Assembly (NCBI RefSeq): GCF_036345155.1
Contig: NZ_CP107772.1
Span: 3,038,001-3,102,000, forward strand
Direction of reading: 5' to 3'
Length of the DNA stretch: 64,000 nucleotides
Source: Streptomyces sp. NBC_00582
Lineage (GTDB): Bacteria > Actinomycetota > Actinomycetes > Streptomycetales > Streptomycetaceae
The notes beneath the pieces were generated by a model. It did not search any database. It had not been told where the DNA came from and saw nothing but the letters and a program-made list of their open reading frames with translations. This document shows positions 51,817 to 62,844 of the stretch, one piece after another. The number at the start of each line of letters is the position of its first letter. The stretch's first letter is position 1. The position numbers and the translations under genes are program-made.

Positions 51817-52821
51817 GTGTCCGCGTTCGACCTGCCGCCGAGCGAGCTGGAGAGCTACCGGTTCCTGCCCGAGGAGCCCGCCGACTTCGACGCGTTCTGG
51901 CAGCACACCCTGAAGGAGGCCGCGCAGGACGACGCGTTGGTGTCGGCCGACCCGGTCGAGACCGGCCTCGTGCTGACCACGACCTGGGACGTGACGTTCC
52001 GGGGCTTCGCCGGGGACCCGGTCCGTGCCTGGTACTCCCGTCCGGCCGGGGTCCTCGACCCGCTGCCCGCGGTCGTCGAGTACGCCGGCTACGGCCGCGG
52101 CCGCGGCCTCCCCCACGAACGCCTGACCTGGGTGAACGCCGGATACGCACATCTGCTGATGGACAACCGCGGCCAGGGCGACCAGTACGGCAACGGCGGC
52201 GCCACACCCGACCCGCACGCCCAGGCGCCCGGCGGCCCCGGCCCGGCCGTCCGGGGCCTGCGCGCCCCGCGGGATTACCACTACCGCCGGCTGATCACGG
52301 ACGCCGTGCGGGCGGTGACGGCCCTGCGCGCGCTGCCCGGCGTGGACCCCGGCCGGATCGCGGCCGTCGGCAACAGTCAGGGCGGCGGTCTCGCCCTCGC
52401 CGTGGCGGGTCTGGTCCCGGACCTCGCCGCCGTCGTGGTCACGGCCCCACTGCTGTGCGGCATCCGCCGCGCCCTGGACCTCACCGACGCGGGGCCCTAC
52501 GGCGAGATCGCCGCGTACCTCGCGGTGCACCGCGGCGCCGAACAGGGCGCCTACCGCACCCTCGCCTACGTGGAAGGCGTGTCCTTCGCCCGCCGCGCCC
52601 AGGCCCCGGCCCACTTCGGTACGGGGCTGCGGGACACGGTGTGCCCGCCGAGCGGGGCGTACGCCGCCTTCAACCGCTACGGCGAGCTCTCCGGCGTGGA
52701 CCCCCGCAAGGAGATGCACGCCTACCCGTTCAACGGGCACGAGGGCGGCGACGCGGTCCAGGTGCGGCGCCAACTCGACTGGTTGGGCGAGGTGTTGGAG
52801 CTCAGCGGGTCGCGAGGGTGA
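51817..52821 (+). CDS. CE7 acetyl-xylan esterase / cephalosporin-C deacetylase
   Basis: A 334-residue protein starting (GTG) SAFDLPPSELESYRFLPEEP, without a signal peptide. The CE7 fold shows PAVVEYAGYGRGRGLPHERL, MDNRGQGDQYGNGG (the RGQ oxyanion motif), the nucleophile in VGNSQGGGLAL, the Asp in GLRDTVCPPS and the His in FNGHEGGDAV. These intracellular esterases deacetylate short xylo-oligosaccharides and other small acetylated sugars. It is divergent from the GH39 operon and shares its regulatory region. GTG 51817 has GAGG 7-8 bases upstream; the in-frame codons before it are Arg-rich leader sequence. Confidence 0.9.
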   Translation: MSAFDLPPSELESYRFLPEEPADFDAFWQHTLKEAAQDDALVSADPVETGLVLTTTWDVTFRGFAGDPVRAWYSRPAGVLDPLPAVVEYAGYGRGRGLPHERLTWVNAGYAHLLMDNRGQGDQYGNGGATPDPHAQAPGGPGPAVRGLRAPRDYHYRRLITDAVRAVTALRALPGVDPGRIAAVGNSQGGGLALAVAGLVPDLAAVVVTAPLLCGIRRALDLTDAGPYGEIAAYLAVHRGAEQGAYRTLAYVEGVSFARRAQAPAHFGTGLRDTVCPPSGAYAAFNRYGELSGVDPRKEMHAYPFNGHEGGDAVQVRRQLDWLGEVLELSGSRG

Positions 52822-53395
52822 ACATAGGGAGGTCCGGGTCGCCGGGCAGGGTGACGCGGGTGATCGCCTTCTCCGTCCGGCGCCGTGAACGGCCGGGTGG
52901 CGAACACATGGGTCGCCACCGGGTCCTTGTCCGCCCCGGCCACGTTCCGGTACACGCTCCGTGGTCCGCCTCGTCGTGGTCGCCCTCGTCGTCGGAGACC
53001 CCGGTGTTGTCGCGGGCCGCGTGCCGGGGGCGGCCACGGTCAGGGCGACGGGCTGCTCGCCCGCGGTGTCGCCCGAGGTCACGGTGATGTGCACGTCGTA
53101 GAAGCCCTGGGCGGGGGACGCGGAGAAGGCGAGGGTGATCCGCCGTGCGCCGTCGACCACCGTGCCCTCGGCCGGGGTGGCCGTGATCCCGGCGGGGGTC
53201 CGCACCCGGAACCGCGCCTCGGGTCCCGTGCCGCCGCTGAGTGCCAGGGCGCGGATGCCGACCTCGTGCTGCCGCCCGGCGCGTGGGTGGCCGCGATGGG
53301 GCCGACGCCGATCCGGTACGGCTGCTCGCCCGCGCGGAAGGGGGGCGGGCGTCGGACGGGTCGCTCCCCCGGTGTCGCGCACCGTGCGTCGCCCG
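52802..53395 (-). pseudogene. Decayed remnant of a secreted carbohydrate-active protein C-terminus
   Basis: No intact frame runs here, but fragments in different minus-strand frames join in order: FRAGEQPYRIGVGPIAATHAPG, then HEVGIRALALSGGTGPEARF...AEGTVVDGARRITLAFSASP...VALTVAAPGT (an NEW3-like beta-sandwich), then ARDNTGVSDDEGDHDEADH, then EKAITRVTLPGDPDLPMFTL ending in TGA at 52804-52802. At least three frameshifts are needed (near 53276, 53020 and 52885). The NEW3 plus NTGVSDD arrangement is usual in the C-terminal part of secreted alpha-mannosidase- or alpha-galactosidase-type enzymes. The catalytic part is missing, so this is a fossil gene. It overlaps the CE7 3' end by 20 bp. Confidence 0.6.
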
Positions 53396-53447
53396 AGCCC
53401 TGCACGACCCCGGCGACGTCGCCGGGGTCGTGCAGGGCGTCGGCCGG

Positions 53448-54524
53448 TCAGCCGACCCGGCAGGGAAGGGTCGTGGCGCTGTCGCCGCCGGTGCCGGAGA
53501 CGACGTATCCGAAGGTCGTGCTCTGGCCCGGACTCAGGGAGCCGTTCCAGTCGGCGTTGTGGACCATCACCGCCTGGCCGGTGTAGGTGGCGTTGCCGTT
53601 CCAGAGGCTGTTCACCGTCTGGCCGGCGGGCAGGGTCCAGTCGACCATCCAGCCGAGCATGGGGACGTCACCGGAGTTGGTGACGGTCACCTCGGACTGG
53701 TAGCCGCCGTTCCAGCTGTTCGTGGTGCGGCGGGTGGCGGTGCAGGCGCCGGGGACGGGCTCGTTGGGGTTGCCCGGCTCATGGATGCCGGTCACCTCGC
53801 CGTTGCCGCCGTCGAACACGACGTCGGAGCAGGAGTAGAAGGTCTCCTGGCTGTCGGAGCGCTGCCAGACCATGTAGATGATGTGGCGGCCCGACTTGTT
53901 CGCCGGAAGCCGCCCGCTCCAGGAGTAGTTGGCGTCGACCGTGCCCGGGGAGCCGTTGAGCGGCGGGTGGTCGACGGTGAGGAAGGGCTGGGACTCCATG
54001 TCGTCCCAGGTGAGGGTCTTGGTCGGGTCGAAGCCGTCCTTGGTGACGTAGACGTAGAACCATCCCGGGTGCGCCGCCCAGGCGTTGTAGGAGAAGTCGA
54101 CGGTCGCGCCCGAGGTGAGATGGGTCAGCGGCCAGTCGGCGCGGGCGGCGTTGAAGCCGGTGAAGTTGGTGTTGCCGCCGCTGCACAACTGGCCGTCCGG
54201 GACGAAGCCGCGGGTGCGGCCGGCGCCGTCGGAGCGCAGCACGGAGAACCAGTTGTAGAACGGCGTGGTGCCGCTGACCTGCTGGGCGTTCTTGCAGGCC
54301 GGGTTGACCGGCTTGATCTCACCGGTGTCGGTCAGCGCGTCCTGCCAGCACAGGAAGGTGCGGCTGGCGGGTTTCATGGGGGTGCCGTGGGCCTCGGCCG
54401 GGGCGCCGGTCGTGACGATCAGACCGATGGCGGGGACGGTGGCCAGCAGGGCCAGGAGGACGAGGAGGAGGGCTCGGGAACGTAAGCCGGCCCTCGGTGT
54501 ACGTGTCGCGATCATGACAGACAT
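53448..54524 (-). CDS. AA10 lytic polysaccharide monooxygenase with CBM2 cellulose-binding module
   Basis: 358 residues. A signal peptide (1-45, ending APAEA) leaves His46 as the mature N-terminus (HGTPMKPASRTFL), the first arm of the copper histidine brace; the second His lies in YNAWAAHPGWFYVYVTKDG. The catalytic domain ends near SCSDVVFDGG, and after a very short linker (NPNEPVPGA) a CBM2 occupies about 260-358, bounded by Cys residues and with exposed-Trp positions in NSWNGGYQ, LGWMVDW and HNADWNGSL. It oxidatively cleaves crystalline cellulose (or chitin) outside the cell. A perfect CebR operator upstream argues for cellulose. ATG 54524 follows AAGGA by 10 bases. Confidence 0.93.
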   Translation of the reverse strand: MSVMIATRTPRAGLRSRALLLVLLALLATVPAIGLIVTTGAPAEAHGTPMKPASRTFLCWQDALTDTGEIKPVNPACKNAQQVSGTTPFYNWFSVLRSDGAGRTRGFVPDGQLCSGGNTNFTGFNAARADWPLTHLTSGATVDFSYNAWAAHPGWFYVYVTKDGFDPTKTLTWDDMESQPFLTVDHPPLNGSPGTVDANYSWSGRLPANKSGRHIIYMVWQRSDSQETFYSCSDVVFDGGNGEVTGIHEPGNPNEPVPGACTATRRTTNSWNGGYQSEVTVTNSGDVPMLGWMVDWTLPAGQTVNSLWNGNATYTGQAVMVHNADWNGSLSPGQSTTFGYVVSGTGGDSATTLPCRVG

Positions 54525-54656
54525 GGCGAGTCCGTCCTTCCGTGTACGGACCGTGCAGGTGGGGGTGGTGGCGCGGGATCCGGGTGCGGGTGCACGAGGC
54601 GGGAGCGGCCCCTCGGCGGGGCTCCGGCGGGTTCCGGTCCGTCGGGGTCCCGCATA

Positions 54657-54670
54657 TGGGAGCGCTCCCA
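54657..54670. promoter_or_regulatory. Perfect CebR operator upstream of the LPMO gene
   Basis: TGGGAGCGCTCCCA is the exact 14-bp consensus bound by CebR, the cellobiose/cellotriose-responsive repressor of cellulolytic genes in Streptomyces. It lies 133-146 bases upstream of the LPMO start, implying a leader of ordinary length if it overlaps the promoter. Confidence 0.8.
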
Positions 54671-54809
54671 CCTCGTCTGTGGCGGAAGGTAGCGCCGTAC
54701 GGCCGACTTGTAAACGGTCTCGTACGGCGCTCTCGGCCCGCGGGGCCGTCAGTGGTGGTGGGGGGAGGTCGGCAGGTGCCGGCGCGGCAGCTCCGTCACC
54801 TGTCCGCGA

Positions 54810-56320
54810 TCACAGCAGCGACGCCCGGGAGCTCCAGGTCAGGGTGTCGGGGGTGAGGTCTTCGGTCAGGGGGAGTTCGACGGTGAACTCGGTGCGGCCG
54901 GGTTCGCTGTGGACGCCGATGCGGCCGCCGTGGGCGGTGGTGATCGCGGCGACGATGGCGAGGCCGAGCCCGGAGCCGGTGCCCGCGGTGGCGCGGGCGC
55001 GGGAGGCGTCGGCGCGCGTGAAGCGTTCGAAGACGGTGGGCAGCAGGTCGGGCGGGATGCCGGGGCCGTCGTCGCGGACCCGGACGGTGGCGAGGCCGTC
55101 CCCGGCCTGCACGATCACCAGCACCCGGGTGCCGACGGGGGTGTGCACACGGGCGTTGGCCAGCAGGTTGGCCACGACCTGGTGGAGGCGGGCCTCGTCG
55201 CCGAGGACCAGGGGCGAGGCGTCCAGGCGGAGTTCGAGCCGCCAGTCGTGGCCGCCGCCCGCGGCCCGCGCGTCCCAGACCGCCTCGGCGGCCAGTGCGG
55301 CGAGGTCGACCTCGGCGGACCGCAGCGGCCGGCCCTCGTCGAGGCGGGCGAGCAGGAGCAGGTCCTCGACCAGGCCGGTCATCCGGGCGGACTCGGCGGT
55401 GACCCGGCGCCAGGCCAGGCCCGGTTCGATGCGGTCGGTGCCGCGGTTCATCAGTTCCGCGTAGCCGGCGATGGAGGCGAGCGGGGTGCGCAGTTCATGG
55501 CTGGCGTCGGCGAGGAAGCGGCGCATGCGTTCCTCGCTGCGGCGCACCCGTTCCTCGCTGCGCTGGCGTTCGGCGAGCGAGGACTCGACGTGGTCGATCA
55601 TGCGGTTGAGGGCGGCGCCGACCTGGCCGGCCTCGCTGCCGGGGTCGGTGTCGCGTTCGGGGACCCGGGTGAGGCCGGTGACCTCGCCCCGGCACAGGGG
55701 TGCGTGGGAGACCTCCACGGCGGTGGCGGCGACCCGGCCGAGTGGGCGCAGCTGGCGCCGTATGACGATCGCACAGACGACACCGGCGGTGGTCAGGCCC
55801 GCCGCGGCGACGACGGCCTCGATGACGACCAGGCCGCTGATCATGTCCTGGACGTCGTCCATGGGGAGGCCGGTGAGGACCCGGACCCCGTGGTTGTCGA
55901 GGGCGGTGAGGCGGTAGGTGCCGAGGCCGGGGACGGTCCGGGTGTGGAAGGAGCCGTCGGTGTCGACGCCGGTCAGCGCCGCCGTCTGGGCGTCGCTGAG
56001 GCGCTGGGGCGGGGCGTCCTGGCCGACGGTGGCCGCCGCGACGACACCGCCGTCGGCGTCCAGGCGGGCGGCGAGCATGCCGGCCGGGTGGCCGCTCTCG
56101 TTGAGGAAGGTCAGATCGCTCGCGAGGTCCGGGTGGAGCGAGGCCCCGCCCAGGCTGCGTTCGGCCGCGTTGGTGACCCGGTCGTCGAGGTTGCCCAGCA
56201 GATAGGTGCGCTGGGCGAAGACAGTGGTGAGTGCCATCGCGGCGCAGACGACGACCAGGACGGCGGTGATGAAGAGGAGGAGGCGGGTGCGCAGGGAGCG
56301 GCCGCCGAACCGGTGGGCGT

Positions 56321-56324
<4 letters not shown>
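54810..56324 (-). CDS. Sensor histidine kinase (OmpR/EnvZ-type partner)
   Basis: 504 residues. Two transmembrane helices (about 13-35 and 168-192) flank an extracytoplasmic sensor of about 130 residues; a HAMP segment follows, then the phosphoacceptor His in RFLADASHELRTPLASIAGY, an N-box (VVANLLANARVHTP), G1 (VRDDGPGIPPDLL), F-box (VFERFTRAD) and G2 (GTGSGLGLAI). It phosphorylates the response regulator whose stop overlaps its start as ATGA (56321-56324). The signal is unknown; proximity to the LPMO does not prove a link. Confidence 0.92.
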
Positions 56325-57046
<722 letters not shown>

Positions 57047-57151
57047 GTCCCGATTCTGTCCCCGTCCGCTGGGGGAATCCTGTGTTCAGCCTGGGGGCCG
57101 GCGATGACCCGGGACGAAACGCGGCGAAGGGAACACGGGGAGGAGCACGCG

Positions 57152-57186
57152 GAGGGCCGCATCCCCGGTGCGGGAATGCGGCCCTC
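57152..57186 (-). terminator. acnA terminator
   Basis: Sixteen-bp arms (57152-57167 and 57171-57186) with one mismatched pair and a 3-base loop, 20 bases after the aconitase stop and upstream of the response regulator gene. Confidence 0.8.
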
Positions 57187-57205
57187 GACTGCTGTGCCGG
57201 GTCGG

Positions 57206-59989
<2,784 letters not shown>

Positions 59990-59990
59990 C

Positions 59991-60009
59991 TAAGGTAAGG
60001 CTAAGTTAG
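59991..60009. promoter_or_regulatory. Iron-box-like site (DtxR/DmdR) upstream of acnA
   Basis: TAAGGTAAGGCTAAGTTAG matches the iron-box consensus TTAGGTTAGGCTAACCTAA at 14 of 19 positions. It lies 68-86 bases before the acnA start in an AT-rich patch, where DmdR1 could act on acnA or on the divergent gene. Confidence 0.5.
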
Positions 60010-60051
60010 GCAATCCTTACTAGGGTGGCGGCTGCGGTGCGCCTCGGCAGA

Positions 60052-60069
60052 TATCTCGATGTCGAGATA
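60052..60069. promoter_or_regulatory. 18-bp palindrome between acnA and the methyltransferase gene
   Basis: TATCTCGATGTCGAGATA: two perfect 8-bp arms around TG. It is 80-97 bases upstream of the methyltransferase start and 129-146 upstream of acnA. The shape suits a MarR-like or HTH dimer; the regulator is unknown. Confidence 0.5.
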
Positions 60070-60148
60070 ACTCTAGTACATGGGGGCCGGATGGTCATGC
60101 CCGGGCCCCGTCACACCCCTAGGCTCTCTCCCGGCGAGGGGAGCCGGC

Positions 60149-60991
60149 ATGCCCGAGGGGTGGGAGTGGGACAGGACGCTCTTTCAGGGGAGCGCGGTCC
60201 ATTACGAGCGGGGGCGGATGCCGTACGCGCCCGGGTTCGGCGAGTCGCTCGCCCGGGTGCTCGGGCTGGACGGGCGGGGGCGGCTGCTCGACGTGGGCTG
60301 CGGGCCCGGGATCGTGACGCTGCCGCTGGCCCGGTTCTTCACCGAGGCGGTCGGGCTCGATCCGGACGAGGACATGCTGGCCGAGGCCGCGCGGCGGGCC
60401 CGGCGGGACGGGGTAGACAACGCGCGCTGGGTGACCGCCCGGGCCGAGGAGCTGCCGGCCGGGCTGGGTGAGTTCCGGGTCGTGGTGTTCGCGCAGTCCT
60501 TCCACTGGACGGAGCGCGAGCGGGTCGCCGCCGCCGTGCTCGCAATGCTGGAGCCGGGTGGCACGCTCGTCCATCTCGGCGACCTCAAGGACCCGCCCCC
60601 GGCCACCGAGCCGCTGCCGCTGCCCCCTCCCCCGTACCCGCTGATCGGCGACCTGGTGCGGCGATACCTCGGCCCGGTACGCCGCGCGGGACAGGGCGTG
60701 CTCGTGAACGGCACCCCGGGCGGGGAGGACGCCGTCTTCGCCGCCGCCGGTTTCACGCACGCCGGCCGTCATGTCGTACCGGCCGGACAGGTCGTCCCGC
60801 GGACGGCGGACGACCTCGTGGCGTGGGCGTTCTCCCGGTCCGACTCGGCGCCCCACCTGTTCGGCGACCGACTGGCGGACTTCGAGCGCGAGCTGCGCGA
60901 GCTGCTCCTGCGGGAAGCGGCCGACGGCCGCTTCGCCGAGCACATCCCGCCGACCGAGATCAGAATGTGGCACAGGGCGGCGCGGGGGTAG
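60149..60991 (+). CDS. Class I SAM-dependent methyltransferase (UbiE/Methyltransf_11 type)
   Basis: A 280-residue protein starting MPEGWEWDRTLFQGSAVHYE. Motif I is RLLDVGCGPGIVTLPLA, the acidic end of beta-2 is AVGLDPDEDMLAEA, and the post-I/II region is FRVVVFAQSFHWTERERV, where Phe-His-Trp is common in this subfamily. Substrate is unknown. GAGGGGAG precedes the ATG. It is divergent from acnA. A product of a secondary or small-molecule pathway is possible, but no biosynthetic neighbours are present. Confidence 0.88.
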   Translation: MPEGWEWDRTLFQGSAVHYERGRMPYAPGFGESLARVLGLDGRGRLLDVGCGPGIVTLPLARFFTEAVGLDPDEDMLAEAARRARRDGVDNARWVTARAEELPAGLGEFRVVVFAQSFHWTERERVAAAVLAMLEPGGTLVHLGDLKDPPPATEPLPLPPPPYPLIGDLVRRYLGPVRRAGQGVLVNGTPGGEDAVFAAAGFTHAGRHVVPAGQVVPRTADDLVAWAFSRSDSAPHLFGDRLADFERELRELLLREAADGRFAEHIPPTEIRMWHRAARG

Positions 60992-61040
60992 ACGACGACA
61001 GAAGGGCGACCACAGCAAGGCGACAACAGAAGGAGGTCCC

Positions 61041-61238
61041 GTGCCCCTCACCTTCCGCAAGAGCTTCCGCATCCTCCCCGGGGTGCGCCTGAACATCAAC
61101 CGGCGCTCCTGGTCGATCACCACGGGCGGCCGAGGCGGTCCGCGGCACACCCACAGCAGCACCGGACGTCGTACGACATCGATGGATCTGCCCGGACCGT
61201 TCGGGTGGCGTCGCACGCGGACGACCAGGCGCCGTTGA
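61041..61238 (+). CDS. DUF4236 mini-protein
   Basis: A 65-residue protein starting (GTG) PLTFRKSFRILPGVRLNINR after AAGGAGG with a 4-base gap. The FRKSFRILPGVRLNINRRSWSITTGGRGG pattern and the following Gly/Thr-rich GRRTTS and PGPFGW pieces match DUF4236, a short basic domain of unknown function with repeated Gly-containing strands. It is the shortest convincing gene in the window. It starts 49 bases after the methyltransferase and may be in the same transcript. Confidence 0.8.
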   Translation: MPLTFRKSFRILPGVRLNINRRSWSITTGGRGGPRHTHSSTGRRTTSMDLPGPFGWRRTRTTRRR

Positions 61239-61274
61239 CGGGGAGTCACCCGAACGGACCCCCCAAGAGGCGCC

Positions 61275-61291
61275 ATCTCATATCTGAGATA
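61275..61291. promoter_or_regulatory. Overlapping palindromes just before murA, candidate autoregulatory site
   Basis: ATCTCATATCTGAGAT (61275-61290; 6-bp arms, 4-base spacer) overlaps TATCTGAGATA (61281-61291; perfect apart from the centre). The AT-rich GATAAC at 61288-61293 is about 10 bases from the ATG, suiting the -10 of a leaderless transcript, and no Shine-Dalgarno is visible. Confidence 0.45.
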
Positions 61292-61302
61292 ACCTCAGCC
61301 TC

Positions 61303-62832
61303 ATGGCAGACGACTACCTCGTACGCATCGGCAAGCTCATCCGTGATGCCCGGCAGCACCGTGGCTGGACACAGGCACAGCTCGCCGAGGCGCTCAACAC
61401 CAGTCAGAGCGCCGTCAACCGGATCGAGCGCGGCAACCAGAACATCAGCCTTGAGATGATCGCTCGAATCGGTGAGGCGCTGGACAGTGAGATCGTCTCG
61501 TTGGGCTACGCGGGACCGATGCATCTGCGCGTGGTGGGCGGCCGCCGGCTGTCCGGCGCCATCGATGTGAAGACCAGCAAGAACGCCTGCGTGGCCCTGC
61601 TGTGCGCCTCCCTGCTCAACCGGGGGCGCACGGTGCTGCGCCGGGTGGCCCGGATCGAGGAGGTCTACCGTCTGCTCGAGGTGCTCAACTCCATCGGGGT
61701 GCGCACCCGCTGGATCAACGGCGGCGTCGACCTGGAGATCGTGCCGCCGGCGGAGCTGGACATGGCGGCGATCGACGCCGACGCCGCCGTGCGCACCCGG
61801 TCGATCATCATGTTCTTCGGCCCGCTGCTGCACCGCATGGACGCCTTCAAGCTGCCCTACGCCGGCGGCTGCGACCTGGGCACGCGGACCATCGAGCCGC
61901 ACATGATCGCGCTGCGCCGGTTCGGGCTGGACATCGCGGCGACCGAGGGGCAGTACCACGCCGTCGTCGACCGCGCCGTACGCCCCGACCGGCCGATCGT
62001 GCTGACCGAGCGCGGGGACACGGTCACCGAGAACGCGCTGCTGGCCGCCGCCCGGCACGACGGGGTGACCGTCATCCGCAACGCCTCCTCCAACTACATG
62101 GTCCAGGACCTGTGCTTCTTCCTGGAGGCCCTGGGCGTGCGGGTCGAGGGCATCGGCACCACCACCCTCACCGTGCACGGTGTCCCGGACATCGACGCCG
62201 ACGTCGACTACTCCCCCTCCGAGGACCCGGTCGAGGCGATGAGCCTGCTGGCCGCCGCCGTGGTCACGGAGTCGGAGCTGACCGTGCGCCGCGTCCCCAT
62301 CGAGTTCCTGGAGATCGAGCTGGCGGTCCTGGAGGAGATGGGCCTCGACCACGACCGCACGCCCGAGTACTTCGCCGACAACGGCCGCACCCGGCTGGTG
62401 GACCTGACCGTGCGGCCCTCCAAACTGGAGGCGCCGATCGACAAGATCCACCCGATGCCGTTCCCCGGCCTGAACATCGACAACGTCCCGTTCTTCGCGG
62501 CCATCGCGGCCGTCGCGTCGGGCAAGACCCTCATCCACGACTGGGTCTACGACAACCGGGCGATCTATCTCACCGACCTCAACCGGCTCGGTGGCCGGCT
62601 CCAGCTACTCGATCCGCACCGGGTCCTGGTGGAGGGTCCGACCCGCTGGCGCGCCGCCGAGATGATGTGCCCGCCGGCCCTGCGCCCGGCCGTGGTCGTC
62701 CTGCTGGCGATGATGGCGGCCGAGGGCACCTCCGTGCTGCGGAACGTGTACGTCATCAACCGGGGCTACGAGGATCTCGCCGAGCGGCTGAACTCGATCG
62801 GGGCGCAGATCGAGATCTTCCGGGACATCTGA
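61303..62832 (+). CDS. murA: UDP-GlcNAc 1-carboxyvinyltransferase (MurA) fused to an N-terminal XRE-type helix-turn-helix
   Basis: 509 residues, about 75 longer than E. coli MurA. Residues 5-65 form an XRE/Cro helix-turn-helix (IGKLIRDARQHRGWTQAQLA, LNTSQSAVNRIERGNQNISL). From about residue 72 the EPSP-synthase-like domain starts MHLRVVGGRRLSGAIDV. Catalytic positions by alignment with E. coli MurA are kept: Lys in TSKNACVAL, the PEP-reactive Cys in AGGCDLGTRTIEPH, the neighbouring Arg, an Asp in PFPGLNIDNV (after a 3-residue insertion) and the Arg in PPALRPAVVVL. It makes UDP-GlcNAc-enolpyruvate for peptidoglycan; the HTH suggests DNA-binding or regulation as a second role. Streptomycetes have another murA elsewhere. 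Confidence 0.9.
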   Translation: MADDYLVRIGKLIRDARQHRGWTQAQLAEALNTSQSAVNRIERGNQNISLEMIARIGEALDSEIVSLGYAGPMHLRVVGGRRLSGAIDVKTSKNACVALLCASLLNRGRTVLRRVARIEEVYRLLEVLNSIGVRTRWINGGVDLEIVPPAELDMAAIDADAAVRTRSIIMFFGPLLHRMDAFKLPYAGGCDLGTRTIEPHMIALRRFGLDIAATEGQYHAVVDRAVRPDRPIVLTERGDTVTENALLAAARHDGVTVIRNASSNYMVQDLCFFLEALGVRVEGIGTTTLTVHGVPDIDADVDYSPSEDPVEAMSLLAAAVVTESELTVRRVPIEFLEIELAVLEEMGLDHDRTPEYFADNGRTRLVDLTVRPSKLEAPIDKIHPMPFPGLNIDNVPFFAAIAAVASGKTLIHDWVYDNRAIYLTDLNRLGGRLQLLDPHRVLVEGPTRWRAAEMMCPPALRPAVVVLLAMMAAEGTSVLRNVYVINRGYEDLAERLNSIGAQIEIFRDI

Positions 62833-62844
62833 CGTCAGGAGCCG

